The position numbers were made by a program, and so were the translations under genes. The notes below the pieces were generated by a model. It searched no databases. It saw nothing but the letters and a program-made list of their open reading frames with translations, and was not told the DNA's origin. This document shows, piece after piece, positions 46,851-55,612 of a stretch of 64,000 nucleotides of DNA (position 1 is its first letter; each line of letters begins with the position of its first letter). The stretch is from Methylorubrum suomiense (GTDB lineage: Bacteria > Pseudomonadota > Alphaproteobacteria > Rhizobiales > Beijerinckiaceae): contig NZ_BPRE01000007.1 in NCBI RefSeq assembly GCF_022179765.1, positions 124,001 to 188,000 on the forward strand, read 5' to 3'.

Positions 46851-48379
46851 CAGGCCATCTCCCCGATCGGTTTCAGGGGCGCGGCGGCCTTCGGCGACGC
46901 CTTGCGGGTCGGGATCTCCTGCCAGATGCCGGCGGCGTGCCCGGTGCCGACGCCCTCGAAGAAGTCCCGCATGGCGTCGAAGCGCGGTTTGTTGGCGAGC
47001 GCAGCGTTGATCACCCGGGCGAGCGAGCCGGCACCGGCGGCCCCCATCAGGGGGCGGGCCGAGATCAGGTTGGTGAAGTAGAGGGCCGGCGTGCCGCGCT
47101 CCTTGGCATGCTGCACCACCGGCGTCGTGCCGATGGCGAGATCGGGCCGGAATTCGTGGAAGGCCGCGAGATCGTCTTCGAGCGAAGCCCGGTAGCGGAT
47201 GGTGACACCGCGCGCCTCAAGCCAGACCCGGTCCGGCTCGGACCAGGGCGTGCGCGGACAGGCGGTGCCGACGTAAGGCACCTCGGCCCCGCTCTCGACG
47301 AGGAGGCGGGCGACCAGAAGCTCGGAGCCCTCATAGCCCGAGAGCGTGATGCGGCCCTTGATCGGCATGGCTGAGAGCGCGCCGCGGATGGCCGGCAGCA
47401 GCCGGTTCTGCGCTGCCGCAATCGTCTCCGACGGCACGTCGCAGGCTCGACCGATGGCGGCGAGCCACTCGGCGGTTCCGTCATGGCCGACCGGGGCGGA
47501 GCCGACGATCGGGCGGCCGGCCGCCTCGAATTCGCGGATGCTCGCCGTATAGAACGGATGGATCGCCGCGACGGCACCGGCATCGAGGGCGCCGTAGAGT
47601 TCGCGCCACTCGCGCGTCGGCACCACCGGCCCGGCCGCGAGCCCGAGCGGTTCGAGGAGGCCGCCGATCACCACCGGATCGGCCGGGAACATCTCGCCGA
47701 GAAGCGCCACGCTCGGGCGCTCGGACCGGCCGCCGCGGGGCGCCTGGACCGGCCCCTGCTCGGCCTCGCCGCGGGCGAATTTGAGCATCGCGCCGGCCAG
47801 CACGTCCTTGGCCTCGGCGTGGGTCGGCACGCCGAAGCCCGGCACATCGATGCCGATGATGCGGACGCCATCGATCTCCTTCGGCAGCAGACGGAGGGGC
47901 ACGCCCGACGCGGTGGGGACGCAGAGATTGATGACGACGACGGCGTCGCAATCCTCGGGTCTCGCCGAGGCGTGGACCGCCTCGCGGATGTCCTCGAACA
48001 GCTTGCCGGTCACCAACGTCTCGGAATTGAACGGGACGTAGCCGACGGAGCGGCGGGCGCCGTAGAAATGCGAGGTGAAGGTCAGCCCGTAGACGCAGCA
48101 GGCCGAGCCCGACAGGATCGTCGCCGTGCGCCGCATCCGCAGGCCGACGCGCAAGCTCCCGAAGGCCGGGCACATGCTCTGCGGCTGGTCGTGGGGTCCC
48201 GCCGGATAATCCTGGCGCAGCTGCTCCAGTGTCTCGGACATGCCGGCCGCTTCGGCAGCCGCCCGCATCGCGTCCTTCCCCGCGTGGCAGCCGAGCCCGT
48301 CGCCCTTGGTGGCGTCCAGGTTGACGGCTTCCGCCGGGCTGCGGGCGCGAAGGGCTGCGATGTCGAGGGAGACGGCCAT
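46850..48379 (-). CDS. bchY: Chlorophyllide a reductase subunit Y
   Basis: A 509-residue nitrogenase-like (NifD/BchN family) subunit. Cluster-ligand cysteines are seen in [15 protein letters not shown] near residue 70 and [11 protein letters not shown] near 95. Other blocks are [30 protein letters not shown] and [19 protein letters not shown]. It forms the catalytic BchYZ component with a 4Fe-4S cluster that receives electrons from BchX. It starts 3 bases after bchX ends and overlaps bchZ (TGATG). Confidence 0.96.
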   Translation of the reverse strand: MAVSLDIAALRARSPAEAVNLDATKGDGLGCHAGKDAMRAAAEAAGMSETLEQLRQDYPAGPHDQPQSMCPAFGSLRVGLRMRRTATILSGSACCVYGLTFTSHFYGARRSVGYVPFNSETLVTGKLFEDIREAVHASARPEDCDAVVVINLCVPTASGVPLRLLPKEIDGVRIIGIDVPGFGVPTHAEAKDVLAGAMLKFARGEAEQGPVQAPRGGRSERPSVALLGEMFPADPVVIGGLLEPLGLAAGPVVPTREWRELYGALDAGAVAAIHPFYTASIREFEAAGRPIVGSAPVGHDGTAEWLAAIGRACDVPSETIAAAQNRLLPAIRGALSAMPIKGRITLSGYEGSELLVARLLVESGAEVPYVGTACPRTPWSEPDRVWLEARGVTIRYRASLEDDLAAFHEFRPDLAIGTTPVVQHAKERGTPALYFTNLISARPLMGAAGAGSLARVINAALANKPRFDAMRDFFEGVGTGHAAGIWQEIPTRKASPKAAAPLKPIGEMA

Positions 48380-48382
48380 GCC

Positions 48383-49387
48383 TCAGACCTCGTCGTAGAC
48401 GACTTCGAGGGACGGCTTCACCAGCGTCGAGACCCCGCACATGTCCTCGAGCGTCGCGGGCTCCAGCACCACGTCCCGTCCGGTCGTCGCGCTGGAGAAC
48501 AGCCCGAGCAGGCCGTCCTGCGTGAGCGGGGTCGGTCGATGCGGCGCGGCCTCGGCGACGTTCTGCGCGAGTTCCGCGAAGAGAGGACCCCAGCGCCCGT
48601 CGGGCCGGCCGATGATCTCGTAATTCGCGCTCTTGCGGCGGATGTCCTCGTTGGCCGGGATCGAGGCCAGAACCGGAATGCCCGCAGCCTCCGCGAAAGC
48701 CTGCGCCTCGCCGGTCCCGTCATCCTTGTTGATGACGAGGCCGCCGACCCCGACATTGCCGCCGAGCTTGCGGAAATACTCCACCGCCGAGCAGACGTTG
48801 TTGGCGACGTAGAGCGATTGAAGGTCGTTGGAGCCGACGACGATGACCTTCTGGCACATGTCGCGGGCGATCGGCAGGCCGAAGCCGCCGCAGACCACGT
48901 CGCCGAGGAAATCGAGCAGGACGTAGTCGAAGCCCCAATCGTGGAAGCCGAGTTTCTCGAGCAGTTCGAAGCCGTGGATGATGCCGCGGCCGCCGCAGCC
49001 GCGCCCGACCTCAGGTCCACCCAGCTCCATCGCGTAGACGCCGTCGCGCTTGAAGCAGACGTCGCCGATGGCCACGGGCTCGCCCGCGAGCTTCTTGCGA
49101 GTGGAGGTCTCGATGATCGTCGGGCAAGCCTTGCCGCCGAACAGCAGCGAGGTCGTGTCGCTCTTCGGATCGCAGCCGATCAGCAGCACCTTCTTGCCCT
49201 GTTGGGCCATCATGTAGCTGAGATTGGCCAGGGTGAACGACTTGCCGATGCCGCCCTTCCCATAGATCGCGACGATCTGGGTCTCGCGCTTCACGGGTCC
49301 GGTGGCGACGGGATCCGGCTCGCGGGCGGCCTCCTCGCGCAGCCGCTCCGCGGCGTTCAGCGACGCCTTGTTCAGCTGGACGTTCAT
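48383..49387 (-). CDS. bchX: Chlorophyllide a reductase iron protein (subunit X)
   Basis: 334 residues of the NifH/BchL family. Walker A YGKGGIGKSFTLANL near residue 43, GCDPKSDTTSLLFGG, and the two cysteines that hold the intersubunit 4Fe-4S cluster in RGCGGRGIIHG and DFLGDVVCGGFGLPIARD. It is the ATP-dependent electron donor to BchYZ. The N-terminal extension of about 35 residues is usual for BchX as against BchL. ATG 49387 overlaps the bchC stop (ATGA), so the genes are translationally coupled. Confidence 0.97.
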   Translation of the reverse strand: MNVQLNKASLNAAERLREEAAREPDPVATGPVKRETQIVAIYGKGGIGKSFTLANLSYMMAQQGKKVLLIGCDPKSDTTSLLFGGKACPTIIETSTRKKLAGEPVAIGDVCFKRDGVYAMELGGPEVGRGCGGRGIIHGFELLEKLGFHDWGFDYVLLDFLGDVVCGGFGLPIARDMCQKVIVVGSNDLQSLYVANNVCSAVEYFRKLGGNVGVGGLVINKDDGTGEAQAFAEAAGIPVLASIPANEDIRRKSANYEIIGRPDGRWGPLFAELAQNVAEAAPHRPTPLTQDGLLGLFSSATTGRDVVLEPATLEDMCGVSTLVKPSLEVVYDEV

Positions 49388-50322
49388 GAGCAGGCCCTCC
49401 AGTCGAGGATCATCTTGAGGCAGGCCGGATCGGTGAAGGCGGTGCGATAGGCCTCCTGGGCCCGGTCCGCGGACAGGCGGTGGGTGATCAGCCCATCGAG
49501 CGACAGGCTGCCGCTCCGGATCAGAGCACTCACCGCGGCGAGGTCGTCCGGGCGCCATTCGGCCGAGACGCGGATGCGGGCCTCGCGCATGAAGGCAGGC
49601 GGGAAGGCAAAGGCGAGCGGCGCCTCGTAGAAGCCGGCGAGCACGATCTCGCCCTGCGGCGCGAGGCGGGCGATCAGCGTGTCCAGAAGTCCGCCGCTGC
49701 CACTCACGTCGGTGATGGTGGCGTAGTCGCGGGTCGTGTCGTCCTCGGGTACGAGGACCGGGTAGCCGAAGCGACCCTCTCGCCGCACGGCATCGCGCTC
49801 CCACACCACGGGCTGGCCGCCCGCCAGCAGGGTCAGCCGGGCCAGAAGACGCCCGAGCACGCCGTGACCGACAATGAGGTTGGCGGTGCCGGGCGTGACG
49901 CCGGACAAGGCGTGATAGGCGGTGGCGGCGAGCGCGATCAGGCAGGCTCGGTCGCCGAGGCCGGCATCGACTGGGACCAGGCGCGCCGCAGGGACGACGA
50001 GATGGGAGGCGGCGCCGCCGAACAGGCCGCGCACTTCGCCGAAACAGCGGGCACCGGGCACGAACACGGTCTGGCCGAGAGCGAGCCCGGAAGCCGGATC
50101 GGCCGCGATCACGGTACCGACGGATTCGTAGCCGGGGACGAGGGGGTAGCCCATACCGGGAAAGGGCGGCATCCGGCCCGACCAGAGCAGGCGCTCGGTG
50201 CCGGTGCTGATCCCGCTCCAGGACACGGCGACCACTGCGTCACCTCCGGCCGCGGGCGTCAGCGCGAGGCGGTTGAGCGCCAAGTGCTCCGGTCGCTCAA
50301 GGACGACGGCCAAAGCCTCCAT
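49384..50322 (-). CDS. bchC: Bacteriochlorophyllide a dehydrogenase
   Basis: A 312-residue MDR (zinc alcohol dehydrogenase-like) protein. N-terminal GISTGTERLLWSGRMPPFPG and GYPLVPGYESVGTV are the BchC signatures, then a Rossmann fold with VGHGVLGRLLARL near residue 160 and VSGSGGLLDTLIARL. It oxidises the 3-hydroxyethyl group to 3-acetyl on the way to bacteriochlorophyll a. It is the first gene of the bchCXYZ-puf series, behind a pair of PpsR-like palindromes. Confidence 0.95.
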   Translation of the reverse strand: MEALAVVLERPEHLALNRLALTPAAGGDAVVAVSWSGISTGTERLLWSGRMPPFPGMGYPLVPGYESVGTVIAADPASGLALGQTVFVPGARCFGEVRGLFGGAASHLVVPAARLVPVDAGLGDRACLIALAATAYHALSGVTPGTANLIVGHGVLGRLLARLTLLAGGQPVVWERDAVRREGRFGYPVLVPEDDTTRDYATITDVSGSGGLLDTLIARLAPQGEIVLAGFYEAPLAFAFPPAFMREARIRVSAEWRPDDLAAVSALIRSGSLSLDGLITHRLSADRAQEAYRTAFTDPACLKMILDWRACS

Positions 50323-50375
50323 GTCCCCGCCTCCGCCCCGATCATTGCGACTCTGCCGATTGGAAGAGCGCTTAG

Positions 50376-50393
50376 TGTCATCCTAGACTTACA
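50376..50393 (+). promoter_or_regulatory. PpsR/CrtJ-type palindrome upstream of bchC (site 1)
   Basis: TGT-N12-ACA exactly (TGTCATCCTAGACTTACA), the consensus of the photosynthesis repressor PpsR/CrtJ. It lies 54 bases upstream of the bchC start. Confidence 0.75.
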
Positions 50394-50401
50394 CTGATGT
50401 G

Positions 50402-50419
50402 CGTCAAGCTATCTTTACA
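50402..50419 (+). promoter_or_regulatory. PpsR/CrtJ-type palindrome upstream of bchC (site 2)
   Basis: CGT-N12-ACA, one mismatch from consensus, 26 bases from site 1. Paired sites at this spacing are the arrangement used for cooperative binding. Confidence 0.6.
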
Positions 50420-50425
50420 CACCGA

Positions 50426-51574
50426 TCAGCGCTTTGCCGTGATCATCCGGGCGAGCAGGGGGCGGCGCGTCGGGCGCTCGCGGATGTCGGTGAAGCCGGC
50501 GCGGGTGAGCATTGCGGTGAGTTCGTCCGCTCGGCGCGGGCGCCCGCTGCCCATGGCCAAGAGGTAGAAGCCGAAATAGGCGTCGCCGACCGGCTCAGCG
50601 CCGGGGGTCCCGGCCATAGGCTCGGCGATGGCGACGAGCCCGCCGGGGGAAAGTGCCGCGTGGACGGCGCGCAGGAGGGCTTCGACGACGTCGTCGTCGT
50701 GATCGTGAACGACCCGCACCAGCGAGATCGCGTCGGCGCCGGTCGGGAGGTTCCCGTCCAAGAAGCTGCCGCCATGGCACGTGACGCGCGAGGCGAGACC
50801 GCCAGCGGCGAAGCGGACGCGCGCGCGTTCCGCAACAGGCGGCAGGTCGAACAGGCACAGGGACAGGTTCGGATGTCGCCGACCCGCCTCGCTCAGGAAC
50901 ACGCCCTCGCCGCCCCCGATATCCATGAGGCAGGTGCGCCCGCTCAGCGGCAGCGCGTCGAGAACGTCGCCCGCGATGAAGGCCTGGGAGGCCGCCATCA
51001 GGCCGCTGTATGCCGCGACCGAGTCGGGTCGAATGGCCTCGACGCCCTCGGCATAGGGCCAGTAGCGCGAGAGGCGCGTTTGATCGGACGGGCCGCGCAG
51101 CAGCGCGACGGGGTCGGCGAGGTCGGCGTAGAGCATGGCATGGTGCTCGACCATCGCGGCGATCGAAGGATTGCCGATCATCGCGGCCCCGAGGTCGGCG
51201 AGGCCGAAGCGGCCATCCGAAAGTCGGGACAGCAGTTTCAGGGAGACGGCGGCCTTCAGGAGCGTCAGAGCGCGTTCGGGCGGCAGGTCGAGCCGGCGCG
51301 CGATGATTTCGGGCGCGAGCGGTCCGGGCCGCAGCAAACCAAAGAGGTCGAGGCGCACGCAGGCGAACAGAACCTGCGCGTAGACGAATCCTGCGCAGAG
51401 ATCGAACAGCGCTCGCGTGTTCCGTTGCGCGATTCCGCGGGTCAATAGGAAGCCCGCCGCCCACCGTTGGAAGGCCGGGCGCGCCACAAGTCCGTTGCGG
51501 AAGGCGAGCCATCGCTCGCGCCAGCCGTGTCGGGGCGCCGCCGGCGGTTCGGTGCGGGCCGTCGCGGCGGTCAT
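50426..51574 (-). CDS. crtF: Carotenoid O-methyltransferase (demethylspheroidene type)
   Basis: A 382-residue S-adenosylmethionine-dependent methyltransferase of the plant-type O-methyltransferase family. The N-terminal helical dimerisation part includes RRLDLPPERALTLLKAAVSL. The SAM-binding motif is CLMDIGGGEGVFLSEA near residue 220, with LFDLPPVAERAR, and VRVVHDHDD contains the catalytic-base His. In purple bacteria CrtF methylates the 1-hydroxy group of acyclic carotenoids. It follows crtE by 12 bases and stops just before the bchC promoter sites, as in the crtEF-bchCXYZ-puf superoperon. Confidence 0.93.
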   Translation of the reverse strand: MTAATARTEPPAAPRHGWRERWLAFRNGLVARPAFQRWAAGFLLTRGIAQRNTRALFDLCAGFVYAQVLFACVRLDLFGLLRPGPLAPEIIARRLDLPPERALTLLKAAVSLKLLSRLSDGRFGLADLGAAMIGNPSIAAMVEHHAMLYADLADPVALLRGPSDQTRLSRYWPYAEGVEAIRPDSVAAYSGLMAASQAFIAGDVLDALPLSGRTCLMDIGGGEGVFLSEAGRRHPNLSLCLFDLPPVAERARVRFAAGGLASRVTCHGGSFLDGNLPTGADAISLVRVVHDHDDDVVEALLRAVHAALSPGGLVAIAEPMAGTPGAEPVGDAYFGFYLLAMGSGRPRRADELTAMLTRAGFTDIRERPTRRPLLARMITAKR

Positions 51575-51586
51575 GGGTTCGTCGCC

Positions 51587-52456
51587 TCAGGCCATGGCAG
51601 GGCGGAGGGAGGCGGGCAGGAACAGTCGGCTCTGCGACTCGATCTCGGCCCGGATCGCTTCCAGGCCGGGGCAGGCCGGAATCACCTCGATGGCCTCGCG
51701 GGTGAGTCGCGCGAGGCGGTCGAGCGCACCGCCCAAGCCGAGAAGCGCCGCCGCGTTGGGTCGCCCAAGAGTGGCATCGCGTCCGGCCGGCTTGCCGATT
51801 TCCTCCTGGCGGCAGGCAACGTCGCGCAGATCGTCGGCGACCTGATAGGCCTCGCCGAGACATTCGCCGAGGAGGCGCCAGGGCAGCGGGGCAGCCCCGG
51901 CGGCAGCAGCCCCGGCGACGGTCGCGGCTGCGAAGAGCGCGCCGGTCTTCGCCTGCTGGTAGGCGCTCAAGTCGACATGCGCCTCGGATTCCCAGGCCTG
52001 ACCGGCGACGATGCCGGCCGGCGAGCCGGCGGCGCGGGCGACGAGACCGACCAGGGCGGCGAGCCGCTGCGGCCGGCGCGCGGCGCCGCGGGCCAGGGTC
52101 TCGAAGGCGGCGACAATCAGCGCGTCGCCGGTGAGGACCGCCAGCGGCACGCCGAACGCGGCATGAACCGAGGGCTTTTGACGGCGAACGGCGGCATCGT
52201 CGAAGCAGGGCAGGTCGTCGTGGACGAGGCTCGCGCAATGCAGCAGCTCGATCGCCGCTGCGGCCGCATCGGAGGCCGCCGGATCGTCGTCGCCGCAGGC
52301 GAGGGCCACCGCGAGGCAGAGGCGCGGGCGGATGCGGTGGCCGCCGGGGAAGACGGCGTAGCGGATGGCCTCGGCCAGCTGCGGCGGCGCTCCGGGCGCC
52401 TCGAGATGCGAGACCGCCACGTCGAGCGCTGTTTCGATCCGCCGGCCGACATCCAT
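51587..52456 (-). CDS. crtE: Geranylgeranyl diphosphate synthase
   Basis: A 289-residue trans-isoprenyl diphosphate synthase. The first aspartate-rich motif is LVHDDLPCFDDAAVRR near residue 78, the second is YQVADDLRD near residue 210, and GGHRIRPRLCLAVA binds the substrate diphosphate. It makes C20-PP for carotenoids and the bacteriochlorophyll side chain. It is first of crtE-crtF on the minus strand, behind paired PpsR-like sites and divergent from crtD. Confidence 0.95.
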   Translation of the reverse strand: MDVGRRIETALDVAVSHLEAPGAPPQLAEAIRYAVFPGGHRIRPRLCLAVALACGDDDPAASDAAAAAIELLHCASLVHDDLPCFDDAAVRRQKPSVHAAFGVPLAVLTGDALIVAAFETLARGAARRPQRLAALVGLVARAAGSPAGIVAGQAWESEAHVDLSAYQQAKTGALFAAATVAGAAAAGAAPLPWRLLGECLGEAYQVADDLRDVACRQEEIGKPAGRDATLGRPNAAALLGLGGALDRLARLTREAIEVIPACPGLEAIRAEIESQSRLFLPASLRPAMA

Positions 52457-52469
52457 GGCGCTCTCCCTA

Positions 52470-52487
52470 TGTCAACTCATGTTGTCT
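52470..52487 (+). promoter_or_regulatory. Degenerate PpsR/CrtJ-type site between crtE and crtD
   Basis: TGT-N12-TCT, a half-match, 25 bases from a perfect site; the two probably work as a pair at the divergent crtE/crtD promoters. Confidence 0.45.
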
Positions 52488-52494
52488 CTTTGTA

Positions 52495-52512
52495 TGTCAT
52501 CTCAGATTGACA
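52495..52512 (+). promoter_or_regulatory. PpsR/CrtJ-type palindrome between crtE and crtD
   Basis: TGT-N12-ACA exactly (TGTCATCTCAGATTGACA). It lies 50 bases from the crtD start and 39 from the crtE start, well placed to control both. Confidence 0.75.
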
Positions 52513-52561
52513 CTTTCCGGGATCGGGATCAACGCTGACCTGAGGGCATACCGGGGGAGTC

Positions 52562-54097
52562 GTGGCGGAGAAGCGCGTCATCGTCGTCGGCGCCGGCATC
52601 GGTGGTCTCGCCGCAGCCCTGACGCTCGCGGCACGGGGATTCGACGTGACGGTGCTTGAGCGCGCCGACACCGTCGGCGGAAAGATGCGCTCCGTGGCCG
52701 TCGGCACCGTACCGGTCGAAGCCGGGCCGACCGTCTTCACCATGCGTTGGGTGTTCGAGGAATTGTTCTTCGAAGCCGGCGCCTCGCTCGCCGCCGAAGT
52801 TCGTTTGCAAGCCGCCTCGCTGCTGGCTCGTCACGCTTGGAGCGCGGGCGAGCGACTCGATCTGTTTGCCGACATCGATGCCTCGGCCGAGGCCGTCTCC
52901 GCCTTTGCCGGCCCGCGAGAGGCCGATGGCTACCGCCGCTTCTGCGCGCGAGCCGCCGAGGTCTATCGCACGCTGGAAGGGCCCTTCATCCGCTCCGATC
53001 GACCGAACCCGGTCGAGCTCGGAAAGCGCGTCGGCCTCAGCGGCATCGGCGATCTCTGGCGGATCCAGCCCTTCGCGACCCTCTGGTCGGCCTTGGGCGA
53101 CTATTTCCGCGATCCTCGCCTGCGCCAATTGTTCGGCCGCTACGCCACCTATTGCGGGGCGTCGCCCTTCGCGGCGCCTGCCACCCTGATGCTGGTGGCC
53201 CATGTCGAACAGTCCGGTATCTGGACGGTCGAGGGCGGCCTAAGCCAGCTCGCCCGCGCCGTGGCCGATCTCGCCGAACGGCGCGGTGCGCGGATCCGCC
53301 CCTCGGCCCATGTGGCCCGGATCCTGACCCAGGGTGGACGCGTCGCGGGTGTCCAACTGGCCGACGGGGAAAGACTCGCGGCGGATGCCGTGATCGCGGG
53401 CGGCGATGTGGCGGCGCTCGGCGCGGGATTGCTCGGACCCGACGTTGCGGCGGCGGGGGATCGCGTGCCGCCCCGCGAACGGTCGCTCTCGGCGGTGACA
53501 TTCTGCCTGCATGCGCGGGTGCGAGGCTTCCCGCTGGCCCATCACACCGTGTTCTTCTCCGCCGATTACCGCGCCGAATTCGACACGATCCTGCGCGGAC
53601 GGCGTCTGCCGCCCGACCCCACCGTCTATGTCTGCGCTCAGGATCGGGATGAAACGGTCCAAGCTCCCGAGGGACCCGAGCGCCTGCTCGTCCTCGTCAA
53701 TGCGCCCGCCGATGGCGGTGAGCGCCGCTTCACACCGCAGGAGATCGCTGCATGCGAGACGAGCTGGACCCGGAAGCTGGCGGCCTGCGGGCTGAGCCTG
53801 GACTCGGCGGCCCCCGCCACGGTGACCACGCCGGACGGGTTCTCGGGGCTGTTTCCGGGGACCGGGGGGGCCCTCTACGGTCGGGCGTCCCACGGCTGGA
53901 CGGCGACCTTCAAGCGACCGGGCGCGCGGACGCGGGTGCCGGGGCTCTACCTCGCGGGGGGCAGCGTGCATCCGGGTCCGGGCGTGCCGATGGCGGCGCA
54001 GTCCGGCCGGCTCGCGGCGGCGGCACTGATCGAGGACCTCGCTTCGACGCCGACGTGGCGCGGGGCGGCTATGTCTGGTGGTACGTCGACGCGCTGA
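52562..54097 (+). CDS. crtD: 1-hydroxycarotenoid 3,4-desaturase
   Basis: A 511-residue FAD-dependent phytoene-desaturase-type oxidoreductase starting at GTG 52562. Dinucleotide-binding VVGAGIGGLAAALTLAARG near residue 8, GGKMRS, EAGPTVFTMRWV, and the C-terminal GLYLAGGSVHPGPGVPMAAQSGRLA are the family signature. CrtD introduces the 3,4 double bond in acyclic hydroxycarotenoids (spheroidene or spirilloxanthin route). It is divergent from crtE and overlaps the start of crtC. Confidence 0.94.
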   Translation: MAEKRVIVVGAGIGGLAAALTLAARGFDVTVLERADTVGGKMRSVAVGTVPVEAGPTVFTMRWVFEELFFEAGASLAAEVRLQAASLLARHAWSAGERLDLFADIDASAEAVSAFAGPREADGYRRFCARAAEVYRTLEGPFIRSDRPNPVELGKRVGLSGIGDLWRIQPFATLWSALGDYFRDPRLRQLFGRYATYCGASPFAAPATLMLVAHVEQSGIWTVEGGLSQLARAVADLAERRGARIRPSAHVARILTQGGRVAGVQLADGERLAADAVIAGGDVAALGAGLLGPDVAAAGDRVPPRERSLSAVTFCLHARVRGFPLAHHTVFFSADYRAEFDTILRGRRLPPDPTVYVCAQDRDETVQAPEGPERLLVLVNAPADGGERRFTPQEIAACETSWTRKLAACGLSLDSAAPATVTTPDGFSGLFPGTGGALYGRASHGWTATFKRPGARTRVPGLYLAGGSVHPGPGVPMAAQSGRLAAAALIEDLASTPTWRGAAMSGGTSTR

Positions 54098-54951
54098 GCG
54101 ACGACGGCCGCAACGGCCTCACCATCATTGCCTTCATCGGCAGCGTCTTCTCGCCCTACTACGTCTGGGATGCGCGGCAGGACCCCTTCGCACACTGCGC
54201 CATCAACGTCGTGCTCTACGGGGCCGACAAACGCTTCGCCATGACCGAACGCAACGCTCGGTCCCTGGCGCGCGACGCCGCCTCCATCGCCATCGGCCCG
54301 TCCTCACTCCGGTGGGATGGGAGCGTGCTGACGATCCATCTCGACGAGCGCTCCGCGCCGATCCCGAGGGCGCTACGCGGCACCGTCCGGGTGCGCCCGC
54401 AGGCCATCACGGCGCAGCCTTTCACCCTGGACAGCCAAGGGCTGCATCGCTGGTGGCCGATGGCGCCGTCCTGCGAGGTCGAGGCGGCCTTCACGGCGCC
54501 GGATCTCGCGTGGCGCGGCAGCGGCTATCTCGACACCAATGACGGCGACGGACGGCTGGAGGACGCCTTCACCGATTGGACATGGTGTCGGGCATCGATG
54601 AAGCGCGGCTCGGCGATTCTCTACGACGTCCGTCGAAAGGACGGCAGCAGCCAGAACCTCACATTGCGCTTCGACGGCGACGGCCGCCGGCGGGAAATGC
54701 CCGCGCCGCTAGCCGCCGCGCTACCGAGGACGAACTTCTGGAAAATGCCGCGCTCGACCCGCAGTGACGACGGGCAGGCCCGCGTGGTCGAGACCTTCGA
54801 GGACACGCCGTTCTACGCCCGCTCGCTCCTCGCCTCGACGCTCGACGGCGAACAGGTGCGACCGGTGCATGAGAGCCTGTCGCTCGGGCGCTTCAGGCAC
54901 CCGGCCGTGCAGTTCATGCTGCCGTTCCGGATGCCGCGGCGGATTGCCTGA
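54055..54951 (+). CDS. crtC: Carotenoid 1,2-hydratase
   Basis: About 298 residues of the CrtC (hydroxyneurosporene synthase) family: GGYVWWYVDALSDDGRNGLT near the N-terminus, SVFSPYYVWDARQDP, HCAINVVLYG, and GSGYLDTNDGDGRLEDAF followed by WTWCRAS. It adds water to the terminal double bond of acyclic carotenes. No ATG is available near the conserved start; GTG 54055 puts 5 residues before GYVWWY and overlaps crtD by 43 bases, which implies coupling. A start further upstream in crtD cannot be excluded. Confidence 0.92.
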   Translation: MARGGYVWWYVDALSDDGRNGLTIIAFIGSVFSPYYVWDARQDPFAHCAINVVLYGADKRFAMTERNARSLARDAASIAIGPSSLRWDGSVLTIHLDERSAPIPRALRGTVRVRPQAITAQPFTLDSQGLHRWWPMAPSCEVEAAFTAPDLAWRGSGYLDTNDGDGRLEDAFTDWTWCRASMKRGSAILYDVRRKDGSSQNLTLRFDGDGRRREMPAPLAAALPRTNFWKMPRSTRSDDGQARVVETFEDTPFYARSLLASTLDGEQVRPVHESLSLGRFRHPAVQFMLPFRMPRRIA

Positions 54952-54961
54952 ATCGGGACAA

Positions 54962-55612
54962 CTACGCCGCTTCCGTGCCGTCCTTCTTCTCATGACGCAG
55001 GAGCAACGGCGTCTGCGCGAGAGCGAAGGCGATGGTCAGCGGCATGATGCCGAAGACCTTGAAGTTCACCCAGAAATCCTCGGTCTGTGTGCGCCAGACG
55101 ATTTCGTTGAGGGCGGCCAGCGCGAGGAAGAACAAGCCCCAGCGGAAGGTCAGCTTTCGCCAGCCCTCGTCGGAGAGGGCGAACATGCTGTCGAGAACGA
55201 CCGAGAGCAGCGGCTTCCCGAAGGCGAGCCCGCCGAGGAGGACGAGGCCGAACAGCGTGTTCACGATGGTCGGCTTCATCATGATGAAGGTCTTGTCCTG
55301 AAGCGCCAGGGTGAGACCCCCGAACACCAGCACGACGACGCCGGAAACCATCGGCATGATCGGCAATCGACGCAGCAGGGCGAAGTGCACCGCGAGGGCG
55401 ATCACGGTCGCGGCGATGAAGACGCCGGTCGCGACGAACAGCTTGCTCTCGGGCGGCACGCCGAAGCGTTCGGCATAGGCGTTGCCCAAGAAGAACACGA
55501 CGAGCGGGCCCATTTCCAGGGCAAGCTTCAGCAGAGGCGGCAGGTGGCGGCGCGGGGGCACACCCTCGACCTTGAGGCCGGTCCGCTCGGTTCCGGTGTC
55601 GGTGAGGCTCAT
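54962..55612 (-). CDS. yciB: Inner-membrane protein YciB / septation protein IspZ family
   Basis: A 216-residue membrane protein with about five or six helices. The family stretches [40 protein letters not shown] and [20 protein letters not shown] are present, including the characteristic F-(I/L)-K-x-KPT-x-x-x-x-LF block. It is linked to septation and envelope integrity in proteobacteria. It overlaps ftsY by 4 bases downstream of it, an arrangement common in Hyphomicrobiales. Confidence 0.94.
   Translation of the reverse strand: MSLTDTGTERTGLKVEGVPPRRHLPPLLKLALEMGPLVVFFLGNAYAERFGVPPESKLFVATGVFIAATVIALAVHFALLRRLPIMPMVSGVVVLVFGGLTLALQDKTFIMMKPTIVNTLFGLVLLGGLAFGKPLLSVVLDSMFALSDEGWRKLTFRWGLFFLALAALNEIVWRTQTEDFWVNFKVFGIMPLTIAFALAQTPLLLRHEKKDGTEAA

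Noticed and set aside
47483..49450. A 655-codon open frame antisense to bchY and bchX
   Set aside because: It is the complement of two conserved overlapping genes; its translation resembles no protein.
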